From contig JAHJAL010000143.1 in NCBI GenBank assembly GCA_018814055.1, positions 1 to 10,379 of the forward strand: a DNA stretch of 10,379 bases, written 5' to 3'. A program made the position numbers and the translations under genes. Below the pieces are notes generated by a model. It saw only the letters and a list, made by a program, of their open reading frames with translations, was not told the DNA's origin and did no database searches. This document shows positions 1 to 10,307 of this stretch, in pieces. The DNA is from Patescibacteria group bacterium (lineage in GTDB: Bacteria > Patescibacteriota > JAHJAL01). The first letter of the stretch is position 1. Every line of letters begins with the position of its first letter.

Positions 1-1200
1 GGTGGATTTATTGGTAGTTATGGGATTGCTGAATTTGATGAGGGGAAAATGCAGGAAATATATTTTGATGATATATATAATCCTGATGGGCAGATGCTTG
101 AGAAAATAACTCCTCCATATCCAATTATTATGATGACAAAGTATTGGGGAATGCGGGATAGCAATTGGAGTCCGGATTTCGCCATATCGGCCGACCAAGC
201 AGTGAGGATGTATGAGAAGGAGGGGGGCTATACCGTTGATGGGGTAATAGGATTCACGCCGGAAGTTGTGGTTCGGTTTTTGGAGTTGACCGGTCCGGTG
301 GAGATGGAAGAGTATGGTGTAGTTTTGGATAGTGAGAACTTTACGGAAGCGGTACAGAAAAAAATTGAGCTGGACAAGAGTGGGGATGAAAGCAGTCCCA
401 AAAAAATACTGTCAGATTTGTTGCCGATTCTGATTGACAGAATGCAGAGTCTATCCGAGGAACAGAAGAAACAATTTTGGCAGATTATACTTGATTTATT
501 GAATGAGAAGCATGTAATGTTTTTTTCGTATGAGCAACAAGTGCAAGATATGATTGAAAAAATAGGCTGGGCGGGTGAAATGAAGGATGTTGATAAAGGA
601 GTTGATTATCTATCAATGATTCATGCAAATATTGGTGGGCGGAAGAGTGATTTGTTTATGAAGGAGGCAGTTAGACATGAGGTGAATATTACCAAGAATG
701 GGGAGGTGGTGGAGGATATTGAAATAACGCGTCGGAATATTGAGGGATTGACCTGGCCAAACTACACCAACTATGATTATCTGCGGGTATATGTACCTCT
801 GGGGAGTGAGTTATTGAGTGTCGATGGTTTTGCAGATCCGGAGGGGATTGTGATAGGTAAAGACGGGGTTCTAGAGTATGATGAGAGTTTTGGAGAGGCG
901 GGACTGGGCAATACTAAAGTTTATGAGGAAAATGGCAAGACTGTTTTTGCTAATTGGATTGTGACCTATCCATATGATGCTTCGACGGTAAAATACACCT
1001 ATAAACTGCCTTTCAAGGTAGGTGATAAGTACAATTTATATGTTCAAAAGCAGTCCGGCCGGCTTGATTTGGACTATATGTTCAAAATGGACAAGAAAAA
1101 TGTGATATCGGATAGTAATGTAGATTTTGTGATAGAGGATGATTGGTATGCGTACAAGTCCAATTTAGCAAAAGATGAGACTATTGAGATTGTCATGTAA
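1..1200 (+). CDS. DUF4012 domain-containing protein, C-terminal part (5' end outside window)
   Basis: The reading frame is open from base 1, so this is the C-terminal 399 residues of a longer protein; the first ATG at 49 is internal, not a start. The visible part opens with GGFIGSYG, followed at about residues 40-60 by a proline-rich stretch and YWGMRDSNWSPDF, then VDGVIGFTPEVV and LELTGPV. These are hallmarks of DUF4012 proteins, which are common in Patescibacteria and some Gram-positives. Typical family members have an N-terminal membrane anchor (outside the window) and an extracytoplasmic body. The later part (YDYLRVYVPLGSELLS near residue 265, then FANWIVTYPYD and YNLYVQKQSGRLDLDYMF) fits the beta-rich C-terminal half usual for the family. 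No LPXTG sorting signal or C-terminal membrane helix is visible. The molecular function is unknown; a cell-surface role is an inference. It ends in TAA, 160 nt before gyrB, and is probably a separate transcription unit. Confidence 0.88.
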   Translation, partial: GGFIGSYGIAEFDEGKMQEIYFDDIYNPDGQMLEKITPPYPIIMMTKYWGMRDSNWSPDFAISADQAVRMYEKEGGYTVDGVIGFTPEVVVRFLELTGPVEMEEYGVVLDSENFTEAVQKKIELDKSGDESSPKKILSDLLPILIDRMQSLSEEQKKQFWQIILDLLNEKHVMFFSYEQQVQDMIEKIGWAGEMKDVDKGVDYLSMIHANIGGRKSDLFMKEAVRHEVNITKNGEVVEDIEITRRNIEGLTWPNYTNYDYLRVYVPLGSELLSVDGFADPEGIVIGKDGVLEYDESFGEAGLGNTKVYEENGKTVFANWIVTYPYDASTVKYTYKLPFKVGDKYNLYVQKQSGRLDLDYMFKMDKKNVISDSNVDFVIEDDWYAYKSNLAKDETIEIVM

Positions 1201-1216
1201 CCCCTGGCAGGTAGTG

Positions 1217-1246
1217 TTGGTTTTTTGGGGCTTTTTGGTGTAAAAT
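1217..1246 (+). promoter_or_regulatory. Weak candidate promoter upstream of gyrB
   Basis: TTGGTT at 1217-1222 and TAAAAT at 1241-1246 lie 18 nt apart and loosely match sigma70-type -35 and -10 boxes. If used, transcription would start near 1252 and both downstream inverted repeats would lie in the gyrB leader. The -35 match is poor, and AT-rich DNA gives such matches by chance. A second weak option is TTGTAT (1273-1278) with TATGAA (1296-1301). The main reason to expect a promoter here is the 160-nt gap, the longest in the window. Confidence 0.25.
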
Positions 1247-1260
1247 ATAGGTACTGCTCA

Positions 1261-1294
1261 ATAATGCAGGGTTTGTATTGATGTGAAGCATTAT
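1261..1294 (+). repeat. Inverted repeat / stem-loop 1 upstream of gyrB
   Basis: ATAATGC at 1261-1267 is the exact reverse complement of GCATTAT at 1288-1294. This gives a 7-bp stem with a 20-nt loop. No T-run follows, so it does not look like an intrinsic terminator. It could be leader RNA structure or a protein-binding site. A single 7-bp match with a long loop could also be chance. Confidence 0.35.
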
Positions 1295-1300
1295 CTATGA

Positions 1301-3343
<2,043 letters not shown>

Positions 3344-3349
3344 TCGTTG

Positions 3350-3373
3350 AAAAGTTTTATTAATTTAACTTTT
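3350..3373 (+). terminator. AT-rich hairpin with T-tract between gyrB and gyrA (weak attenuator/terminator candidate)
   Basis: AAAAGTT (3350-3356) is the exact reverse complement of AACTTTT (3367-3373), giving a 7-bp stem with a 10-nt loop. The T-run continues to 3375, and a second T-run lies at 3380-3385. The layout resembles an intrinsic terminator, but the stem has only one G-C pair and should be unstable. At most it may reduce read-through from gyrB into gyrA. In AT-rich DNA it may also be chance. Confidence 0.25.
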
Positions 3374-3405
3374 TTGTAATTTTTTGGTGAATAATAAAAA
3401 ATGTT

Positions 3406-5943
3406 ATGGCGAATGAAAAGAAAAAACAGGATCAGGAAAAATTGGATTTAAAATCGAAAATTGGTTATATCAAAGACGTGGATGTGGTGGATGAGATGGA
3501 AAAGTCCTATTTGGATTATGCGATGAGCGTGATTGTCCGAAGAGCGTTGCCTGATGTGAGAGATGGCCTGAAGCCGGTACATCGTAGAATATTGTTCTCG
3601 ATGAATAAATTGGGATTGAAATATAACGCCAAATTCAGGAAATGCGCAACTATTGTTGGTGATGTGTTGGGTAATTACCATCCGCATGGTGATGTGGCGG
3701 TGTATGATAGTTTGGTTAGGATGGCTCAGTGGTGGTCATTGCGATATCCGTTGGTTTGGGGACAGGGAAACTTTGGTTCGATGGATGGAGATAGTCCGGC
3801 GGCTTATCGTTATACCGAGGCCAAGATGGAGAGGGTTTCTGATTTCTTACTGATTGATATAGATAAAGATACGGTTGATTTTCGAGATAACTATGATGGT
3901 AGTAAGCAGGAGCCGACAGTATTACCGTCTAGGTTACCCAATCTGCTCTTGAATGGTTCAAGTGGTATAGCGGTTGGAATGGCGACCAGTATTCCCCCGC
4001 ACAATATGAATGAATTGGTGGACGCAATAATTTATCTGATAGATAATTCCGAAGCGACGGTGGAGGAATTGATGGAGTTTTTGAAAGGTCCTGATTTTCC
4101 AACGGGTGGTGCTATATATGGTTATGAAGATATCAAGAATATTTATTCGACCGGTAGAGGAAGAGTGATGGTGAGGGCCATTGCTGAGATTGTTGAGACA
4201 AAGAAGGGAAAGAAAAAAATAGTGGTTAGTGAGATGCCATACATGGAGAATAAGGCCTCTTTGGTGGAAAAAATTGCCAATTTGGTTAAGTCAAAGAAGA
4301 TAAATGGGGTGTCTGATTTGCGGGATGAATCGGATAAGGATGGGGTTAGAATTGTGATTGATCTCAAAAAAGAAGCATATGCCAACAAGATATTAAATCA
4401 GCTGTATAAACTTACTCCGATGCAGAAGTCGTTTTCTGTCAACTTGTTGGCCTTGGTGGACGGAATTCAACCGAGAGTAATGACTTTGCCTATGGCACTG
4501 GGGCATTTTATCGAGCATCGTAAGCAAGTGGTGGTTAGGAGAACGAAGTTTGAACTGACGAGAGCACAGGAACGAGCACATATACTTGAAGGATTAAAAA
4601 AAGCTTTGGACAAGATAGATCAAGTTATTGCTACTATTCGGGCATCAAAGACCAAAGAAGATGCTCACAAGAATCTTATCAAAAAATTTAAATTTAGTGA
4701 TAAACAGGCAACGGCTATTTTGGACATGAGATTGCAGACTTTGGCGGGATTGGAGAGGAAAAAAATTGAAGATGAATTAAAAGAAGTAACGGATTTGATC
4801 AAAAAATTAAAGGAGATATTGGGTTCGGATGAAAAAGTAATGGATATAATAAAGCAAGAGTTGACAGAATTAAAAGAAATGTTTGGTGATGCCAGGAGGA
4901 CAAAAATCTATAAGAATCAGGTTGGTAAATTAGAAAGTGAAGCGCTGATACCCAATGAACAGGTTATAATTTCGGTGACCAAGGGGGGCTATATCAAAAG
5001 ATTGACAAGTACTACTTACAAGACACAGAAACGTGGTGGAAGGGGAGTGGTCGGGGCGACCATGAAGGAGGAAGATGTGGTTGAACATTTTGTAGTTACT
5101 TATAATCATGATGATATATTGTTTTTTACCACTACTGGACGAGTTTTTCAATCAAAGGTGTATGAAATTCCAATAGCGTCACGTCAGGCAAAGGGTACAG
5201 CGATAGTTAATATATTGGGGTTGGCTCCCGAAGAACGGGTTTCCGGTGTGATAACGATCGCCGATTATCGTCGGGGAAAATATTTATTGATGGCTACAAA
5301 ATCCGGAAAGATAAAAAAGACCGAATTAAGATATTTCAAAAAGGTTAGAAAAAGTGGACTAATCGCCATACGTTTTGCGGAAAAAGATGAATTGAATTGG
5401 GTGAAAGTTACTTATGGAATGGATCAGGTGATGATGGTAACCAAGAAAGGACAAGCGATTCGTTTTCAGGAAGGTGATGTGAGAAGTATGGGGAGAAATG
5501 CGGCGGGGGTGAGGGGTATTAAATTGAGGGCAAATGATGAGGTGGTGACGATGGACGTTGTATTCCAGTCGCGTGAGGGAAGTGTGTTGGTGATAACTGC
5601 CAAGGGGTACGGAAAACGGACATATTTGAGTAATTATAAAGTGCAAAATCGGGGGGGAATAGGTATCAAGACGGCTAAGATTACTCGGAAGAATGGGGAT
5701 ATTGTGGAGGCCAAAATTATCTATAAGGAAGATGTGGAGTTGGATTTGGTGATGATTTCTATCAAGGGTCAAGTTATACGATTGCCAATCAAGAGCGTTA
5801 GAAATATGGGAAGGGCAACTCAAGGGGTGATAATGATGAGGTTTAAGACGGATGACAAAGTGGCATCGACAACTTTGTTGGCAGATTTGGATAAAGAAGT
5901 TGAGAGACAGCGGGGAGAGCATGAACCAGTGGAAGAAAAATAA
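3406..5943 (+). CDS. gyrA: DNA gyrase subunit A (DNA cleavage and wrapping subunit)
   Basis: GyrA cuts and rejoins the gate DNA segment and wraps DNA so that strand passage gives negative supercoils. The 845 residues are a normal length. A lysine-rich leader of about 20 residues precedes the breakage-reunion core ([21 protein letters not shown] at 37-57). The catalytic tyrosine is Y136 in AAYRYTEAK. The quinolone-binding region [11 protein letters not shown] (91-101) has Val97 where E. coli has Ser83, and Asp101 where E. coli has Asp87. A coiled-coil arm lies at about 370-490. The C-terminal DNA-wrapping domain begins near 515 and carries the GyrA box QKRGGRG at 541-547, then repeated blade motifs such as [28 protein letters not shown] and [16 protein letters not shown]. 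The GyrA box separates it from ParC. The tail is charged and acidic. No clear Shine-Dalgarno precedes the ATG; another ATG at 3401 is out of frame. infB starts 15 nt after the stop. Confidence 0.97.
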   Translation: MANEKKKQDQEKLDLKSKIGYIKDVDVVDEMEKSYLDYAMSVIVRRALPDVRDGLKPVHRRILFSMNKLGLKYNAKFRKCATIVGDVLGNYHPHGDVAVYDSLVRMAQWWSLRYPLVWGQGNFGSMDGDSPAAYRYTEAKMERVSDFLLIDIDKDTVDFRDNYDGSKQEPTVLPSRLPNLLLNGSSGIAVGMATSIPPHNMNELVDAIIYLIDNSEATVEELMEFLKGPDFPTGGAIYGYEDIKNIYSTGRGRVMVRAIAEIVETKKGKKKIVVSEMPYMENKASLVEKIANLVKSKKINGVSDLRDESDKDGVRIVIDLKKEAYANKILNQLYKLTPMQKSFSVNLLALVDGIQPRVMTLPMALGHFIEHRKQVVVRRTKFELTRAQERAHILEGLKKALDKIDQVIATIRASKTKEDAHKNLIKKFKFSDKQATAILDMRLQTLAGLERKKIEDELKEVTDLIKKLKEILGSDEKVMDIIKQELTELKEMFGDARRTKIYKNQVGKLESEALIPNEQVIISVTKGGYIKRLTSTTYKTQKRGGRGVVGATMKEEDVVEHFVVTYNHDDILFFTTTGRVFQSKVYEIPIASRQAKGTAIVNILGLAPEERVSGVITIADYRRGKYLLMATKSGKIKKTELRYFKKVRKSGLIAIRFAEKDELNWVKVTYGMDQVMMVTKKGQAIRFQEGDVRSMGRNAAGVRGIKLRANDEVVTMDVVFQSREGSVLVITAKGYGKRTYLSNYKVQNRGGIGIKTAKITRKNGDIVEAKIIYKEDVELDLVMISIKGQVIRLPIKSVRNMGRATQGVIMMRFKTDDKVASTTLLADLDKEVERQRGEHEPVEEK

Positions 5944-5947
5944 TATT

Positions 5948-5950
5948 AGG
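5948..5950 (+). promoter_or_regulatory. Short Shine-Dalgarno-like AGG before infB
   Basis: AGG (continuing as AGGT) sits 8 nt before the infB ATG, inside the 15-nt gap after gyrA. It is short but well placed. No room remains for a separate promoter in the gap, which supports infB translation from a gyrA-infB message. Confidence 0.4.
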
Positions 5951-5958
5951 TAAAAAGT

Positions 5959-7989
5959 ATGGGTATCAAAATTTCCGATTTGGCCAAGAAGTTGGGTATG
6001 GAGGTAAAACTACTGCGACAAAAGGTGCAGGAGCTTCATTTGGGTGTTTCTAAGAAGGCGAATGTATTCAAGGATGAGCTGGCCGTGGAGATTGAAAGGA
6101 GATTATCAGATAAAGACAGTAAACAAAATGAGACCCCAAAGGAAGTAATTGAAGCAAAAGTTGAGCTTGTAAGTGATGAAGAAGATAAAACGGTCAAGAA
6201 AGAGGATGAAAAAGAGCCGGTAGATTTACCGAAGATTGAGATTCCCAAAATGATAACGGTGGGAGAGCTTGCATCCAACATGGATATTGGTGTATCGGAG
6301 GTGATAAAGGAATTGATGAAGAATGGGGTATTGGCCAATATTAATGAACATATTGATTTTGATACGGCGGCCATTATTGGTGAGGATTTGGGGTATGAGG
6401 TGGTATTGTGTGAGCAGGAAGGAGATAGTGAGGAGTGCTTGATTGATAAAGAGGAATACGCGCAGAAAGATTTGGTGAAGAGGGCCCCGATTGTGACGGT
6501 GATGGGACATGTTGATCATGGTAAAACATCAATATTGGATAAAATTAGAAAGTCGGATATTGCACTTTCAGAGTCGGGAGGAATAACCCAGCATATCGGA
6601 GCATACAAAGTAAAGAGGGGGAAGAAATACATTACTTTTTTGGATACTCCCGGCCACAAGGCTTTTTCGGCTATGAGGGCACACGGAGCAAAATTGACTG
6701 ATATAGCTGTGTTGGTAGTGGCGGCTGATGATGGCGTGAAGCCCCAAACGATTGAGGCCATTAACCATGCCAGGGCTGCCAGTGTGCCAATTATTGTAGC
6801 TTTGAATAAAATCGATCGGCCGGAGGCAAATGTCGATAAAGTCAAAAAGGAGCTGGCAGATTATAATTTGATGTCAGAGGAGTGGGGGGGAAATACGATA
6901 ATCGTAGAGACTTCGGCGAAGACCGGTGCCGGAATTGATGAATTGTTGGAGATGATTTTATTGCTGGCGGATATGGAAGATTTGAAGGCATACAAAGATG
7001 GGCCGGCACAAGGCGTGGTGATTGAAGCGCATTTAAGTAAGCGGGTGGGGCCGGTGGCAACGGTTATGATTACGCAGGGTTGTTTGCGAGTAAGAGACAG
7101 TATCGTGATAGGCATAACAGATGGGGTGGTAAGGGCGATGGTAGATCATCGGGGTGAACGACTTACCAAAGCTTATCCGGCTGATCCGGTTAGGTTGGCG
7201 GGTTTGAGCGAAGTTCCGGAATTTGGGGATACTTTGTTGAAGGTAGCTAATTCAAAAGAAGCCAAAACTTTGGTAGCTTCGAGAAAGAAAAAAATATCTT
7301 CAAAAGGATTTAAGCCCAAATCAATTGGGATGGCTGAGTTGTCTCAGGCGGTGCGGGAGGGGAAGATTAGGGAGTTGCCGGTTATTTTGAAGGCTGACGT
7401 TCAGGGTTCGTTGGAAGCAATCAAGAGTTCTTTGGACAATATCAAAAATGAAGAGGTAAAGGTCAATATTTTGCATGAAGCGCCGGGGTCAGTCAATGAG
7501 TCGGATGTGATGATGGCGGCATCGTCACACGCACTAATATTGGCGTTTCGTTCAAAGATTGAGCCCAATGCGTTGAAAATTGCCAAAAAATTGGGGGTAA
7601 ATATTTCGACGTATGATGTCGTTTATCGTCTATTGGATGATGTGACAGCTGCATTGGAAGGGTTGCTGCAGCCGGAAGTTATGGATGTCAAAATTGGCAA
7701 AGGCAGGTTACTGAGGATTTTTACGCGTGGAAGGAAGTATCGAATAGTCGGAGTAGGTGTGATTTCCGGGTATGTAGAGAAGGGGGCGAAAGCAGTAGTT
7801 TATCGAGAAAACGAGAAAGTTGGTGAAGGAGTAGTTGAGGGAGTAAAAAAGGGTAATGAGAACGTAGCAAAAGTACAGGAAAAGAATGAGTGTGGGATGG
7901 GCTTGACGGGAGATTTTAAAGTGGAAGAGGGTGACGTGTTGGAGTTTTGGCAGCAGGAGACAAAAATGCGGAAATTGAGTCGGGATTAG
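5959..7989 (+). CDS. infB: Translation initiation factor IF-2
   Basis: IF2 is the GTPase that brings initiator fMet-tRNA to the 30S subunit and promotes 50S joining. The 676 residues make a compact IF2 (E. coli has 890). Residues 1-50 form an IF2_N module ([19 protein letters not shown]). A charged linker of about 45 residues follows, then a second IF2_N-like module at about 97-148 ([22 protein letters not shown]). The G domain starts near 176: G1 GHVDHGKT (183-190), switch [14 protein letters not shown]3 DTPGH with catalytic H233, G4 NKID (283-286), G5 SAK (319-321). Domain II ([19 protein letters not shown]), domain III (about 470-565, [15 protein letters not shown]) and the fMet-tRNA-binding domain IV ([21 protein letters not shown]) follow in order. 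All G motifs are intact. The start matches the IF2_N start and has a nearby AGG. The usual partners nusA, rbfA and truB are not adjacent; it follows gyrA instead. It ends in TAG, 69 nt before the next gene; that gap shows no convincing promoter or terminator. Confidence 0.97.
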   Translation: MGIKISDLAKKLGMEVKLLRQKVQELHLGVSKKANVFKDELAVEIERRLSDKDSKQNETPKEVIEAKVELVSDEEDKTVKKEDEKEPVDLPKIEIPKMITVGELASNMDIGVSEVIKELMKNGVLANINEHIDFDTAAIIGEDLGYEVVLCEQEGDSEECLIDKEEYAQKDLVKRAPIVTVMGHVDHGKTSILDKIRKSDIALSESGGITQHIGAYKVKRGKKYITFLDTPGHKAFSAMRAHGAKLTDIAVLVVAADDGVKPQTIEAINHARAASVPIIVALNKIDRPEANVDKVKKELADYNLMSEEWGGNTIIVETSAKTGAGIDELLEMILLLADMEDLKAYKDGPAQGVVIEAHLSKRVGPVATVMITQGCLRVRDSIVIGITDGVVRAMVDHRGERLTKAYPADPVRLAGLSEVPEFGDTLLKVANSKEAKTLVASRKKKISSKGFKPKSIGMAELSQAVREGKIRELPVILKADVQGSLEAIKSSLDNIKNEEVKVNILHEAPGSVNESDVMMAASSHALILAFRSKIEPNALKIAKKLGVNISTYDVVYRLLDDVTAALEGLLQPEVMDVKIGKGRLLRIFTRGRKYRIVGVGVISGYVEKGAKAVVYRENEKVGEGVVEGVKKGNENVAKVQEKNECGMGLTGDFKVEEGDVLEFWQQETKMRKLSRD

Positions 7990-8058
7990 CATTGTTTTAT
8001 ATAGCTAAAGAAGGTCCTCTCTTGCAAAAATAGAGCAGCTTTTTGATGGATAAAATAT

Positions 8059-10299
8059 ATGGACAATATTTGGGTATCGTTGGATGTTGAAACAACCGGA
8101 TTGGATCCGATCAAAGACAAGATCATTGAAGTGGCTTTGATTAAATATCGCAATGAAGAGATGATAGATAAATATATTTCTTTGATAGATATAGGCAGCC
8201 AGTTGCCAAGCAATATTTCTCAATTAACGGGTATTTCTGATGATGACCTAAAAAAAGGTCAGAAGTGGGAAGTGGTGCTCGAGGATATATATCGATTTAT
8301 GACTGATGTTGATATGGTGATAGGACACAATGTAGAATTTGACAAAAGTTTTTTACAAGCCTCTGGTTTGGACTTTGGAAAAAGGAGGATTTTGGATTCA
8401 TGGTATTTGGCCACATTGTTTGTTTGGGATTTGGGTTCATATTCTCTGGGAAATGTTTGTTGTGCCATTGGATATGAATTGAAGGGGCATCGGGCGGAAA
8501 ATGATGCTTTAGCAGTTACTCAGGTGTATTTATATATAAAGAAGGCGATAAAAAAAGTTTCGGATAAGTTGTTGGGTAGAATATGTCAATTGGTTGAAAA
8601 AACTGATTGGGAGTACAAATATATATTCATTGATGAGTTTAGGGAACGGCGCAAAGAAAATATTCGGGTAAAAAGGGGAAGATACTTTCCCAGGACGCGA
8701 TGTCGAGATATTGGCCAGGAATATAATTATGCAAATGAAGAGTATGAAGGTGGATTGACGATACTGGAAAGTGATTTGAAGTCAGTTTTGCATCAGGGAG
8801 GCTGTCAGGATAATGTTTTGATTGTTTCGAAAGTTGTGTTCAATTTTTTACGGAAGAAAATGGGTAGATGTATATATGTAGACCAAAGAGATAAGTATCT
8901 ATGTCGGCAGAGATTCAAAGAATTTATAGGCCGAGGTAGGATACCAAAAAGTGATATAGGGGTGATAGTGAGGATTTACTTGGTAATTGATCGAGGTTTT
9001 TGGGATGGTTACTTGGAGGATTTAAATTTGTCCAGAAATGAAAGACAGGTGTTGGATAGGTTGCAGTGCGGGAAAACGGTTAGATGCAAACAAGATTGTT
9101 TTTTTCAAAAAAAGCTGGATAGTATAAGAAATGATAATTGTAGAGCTGTTATGAGTTTTGGAGCTTGGAAAGAGGAGGTTGACTGGAAAATAAGGAAGAT
9201 TAATTTTTGGGTGGATGATGTATTACTGGAGGATGGAATAAGTAACATCACCGTGGAAGAATATGGATTTACCAAAGGCCGAGAGATCTTGGTAGAATGC
9301 GCAAGATGTTTTCAGGATAAAAATATATATAAGAATATTGTTAAGCGACTGGATATTGTTGGGCAAATGATTGGTTTGTTGATCAAGTCTCAAGGTGTAA
9401 GCCGGGGACGGGAAATTGACTTGGGTATGACTCCGGCCGTGTTGGCTAATTTTGCGGTGGAGGATATTCGTATGAGATTGGGGGGGGTTATTACTGAATT
9501 AGCAGCCAATGATAAAGGAGAATGTGGCGTTTGTGATAATAATTTGAAGAAGTTGGTAAATCTGACAAGGGCGATTGAAGAAAAGAGTAATAAAGTAGTA
9601 AAGTTGAATCTGAATTTAAGAAATAGAAAAGTTACTATAAGAGTTTTTTTGAAAAATTTTATTGATTTAATTGAAAATATTGGAGACAGAAGCGATCAAT
9701 GCAAGTTGGCCGCAAGAGTAATTCAATCTGGCAAAAAGTATTATGCGGATTGTTTATTTGGTAAAACGGGTGTGATAATGAAGAGAGGACTTGGTGACGC
9801 TTTGGGAGTTGAAAAGTTGTATGCATATTCCATCTCAAAAGTGATTAACCGGTTGAAAGAATACAAAAAAAGCATGTTAATCTTGGCGGATAATAAAATA
9901 TTATATGATGTTCAGAGAAATCATGATGATCAAAATGTATGTTGTTTAACATCCAACAGATTGAGAGGTAATCGTGGTGCATTGATAGAGAAGGGAATAA
10001 TAGCGGTAACAATGAGAAATGTGGCAGAATTATCGGTAGTCAGCCAGGGCTATGACTGTATTTATTTGCAAAGGTTGCCCTTTGATGTACCGGGTGAATT
10101 ATTGACAAGTAGTCGATCAATGTATTACGAGGATGATCATTTTGAGGAGTATTTTGTACAAAGGATGGTAATTAGGGTAAAATTTGTCTTGAGTTTGCTT
10201 GGCAATTCAGGTATTTTATTGGTTGGTGATACCAGGTGGGATGATAAGAAATATTCAGAAAAATTAAATACTTTATTTGTAAAGGAAAGTATTCTTTGA
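8059..10299 (+). CDS. DEDDh 3'-5' exonuclease fused to a degenerate DinG-type (XPD-like) helicase region
   Basis: Residues 1-165 form a DnaQ/RNase T-type exonuclease with the full DEDDh set: D9 and E11 (SLDVETTGLDP), D95 (GHNVEFDKSF), H144 and D149 (GHRAENDA). Such domains remove nucleotides from DNA or RNA 3' ends using two metal ions. The remaining 580 residues follow the order of exonuclease-DinG helicases: EYEGGLTILESDL resembles the region before Walker A; DKYLCRQRF, then DLNLSRNE, then a C337/C343/C347 cluster ending CFFQKKLD resembles the Fe-S domain; QRLPFDVPGELL, HFEEYFVQRMVIRVK and LLVGDTRWDDKKYSEKL resemble the DinG C-terminus. However, no GTGKS Walker A exists, the DEAH position reads VDDV (385-388), and the motif VI glycine-arginine element is replaced by hydrophobic residues around 707-714. 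The helicase half is therefore probably not an ATPase. It has 20 cysteines, including CxxC pairs at 414/417 and 489/492. DinG homology is inferred by eye. The ATG start directly precedes the exonuclease fold. The der-like gene starts 8 nt after its TGA. A role in DNA repair or processing is likely; the substrate is unknown. Confidence 0.8.
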   Translation: MDNIWVSLDVETTGLDPIKDKIIEVALIKYRNEEMIDKYISLIDIGSQLPSNISQLTGISDDDLKKGQKWEVVLEDIYRFMTDVDMVIGHNVEFDKSFLQASGLDFGKRRILDSWYLATLFVWDLGSYSLGNVCCAIGYELKGHRAENDALAVTQVYLYIKKAIKKVSDKLLGRICQLVEKTDWEYKYIFIDEFRERRKENIRVKRGRYFPRTRCRDIGQEYNYANEEYEGGLTILESDLKSVLHQGGCQDNVLIVSKVVFNFLRKKMGRCIYVDQRDKYLCRQRFKEFIGRGRIPKSDIGVIVRIYLVIDRGFWDGYLEDLNLSRNERQVLDRLQCGKTVRCKQDCFFQKKLDSIRNDNCRAVMSFGAWKEEVDWKIRKINFWVDDVLLEDGISNITVEEYGFTKGREILVECARCFQDKNIYKNIVKRLDIVGQMIGLLIKSQGVSRGREIDLGMTPAVLANFAVEDIRMRLGGVITELAANDKGECGVCDNNLKKLVNLTRAIEEKSNKVVKLNLNLRNRKVTIRVFLKNFIDLIENIGDRSDQCKLAARVIQSGKKYYADCLFGKTGVIMKRGLGDALGVEKLYAYSISKVINRLKEYKKSMLILADNKILYDVQRNHDDQNVCCLTSNRLRGNRGALIEKGIIAVTMRNVAELSVVSQGYDCIYLQRLPFDVPGELLTSSRSMYYEDDHFEEYFVQRMVIRVKFVLSLLGNSGILLVGDTRWDDKKYSEKLNTLFVKESIL

Positions 10300-10303
10300 A
10301 GGT
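10298..10303 (+). promoter_or_regulatory. Shine-Dalgarno of the der-like gene, overlapping the upstream stop codon
   Basis: GAAGGT lies 4 nt before the ATG at 10308 and shares bases with the TGA stop (10297-10299) of the exonuclease gene. This is the clearest ribosome binding site in the window. The overlap suggests translational coupling between the two genes. Confidence 0.55.
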
Positions 10304-10307
10304 CTAT

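Noticed and set aside
1201..1238. Terminator after the DUF4012 gene (CCCC at 1201-1204 with GGGG at 1227-1230, then CTTTTT)
   Set aside because: The stem is only 4 bp with a 22-nt loop, and no extension pairs on either side. Too weak to call.
5359..5922. Long open frame on the minus strand inside gyrA (187 codons)
   Set aside because: It is antisense to the conserved GyrA wrapping domain. Its His/Leu/Ile-rich translation has no family features, as expected for a shadow frame.
7990..8058. Hairpin or promoter in the 69-nt gap between infB and the DinG-like gene
   Set aside because: The best stem is CTCT/AGAG (8019-8022 with 8032-8035), 4 bp only, although a T-run follows at 8040-8044. TTGCAA and TAAAAT are 23 nt apart, too far for a sigma70 promoter, and the -10 would fall too close to the start codon.
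10297..10299. TGA ending the DinG-like gene read as Gly (genetic code 25)
   Set aside because: Reading through gives only a few codons before another TGA and a TAG, and the der-like start with a good Shine-Dalgarno follows at once. The protein already ends where a DinG-like C-terminus would, so TGA is a normal stop here.
8059..10299. Stand-alone DNA polymerase III epsilon subunit (DnaQ) or an active DinG helicase
   Set aside because: The exonuclease domain is only the first 165 of 746 residues, too long for DnaQ. The absence of Walker A and DEAH motifs rules out calling it an active helicase.
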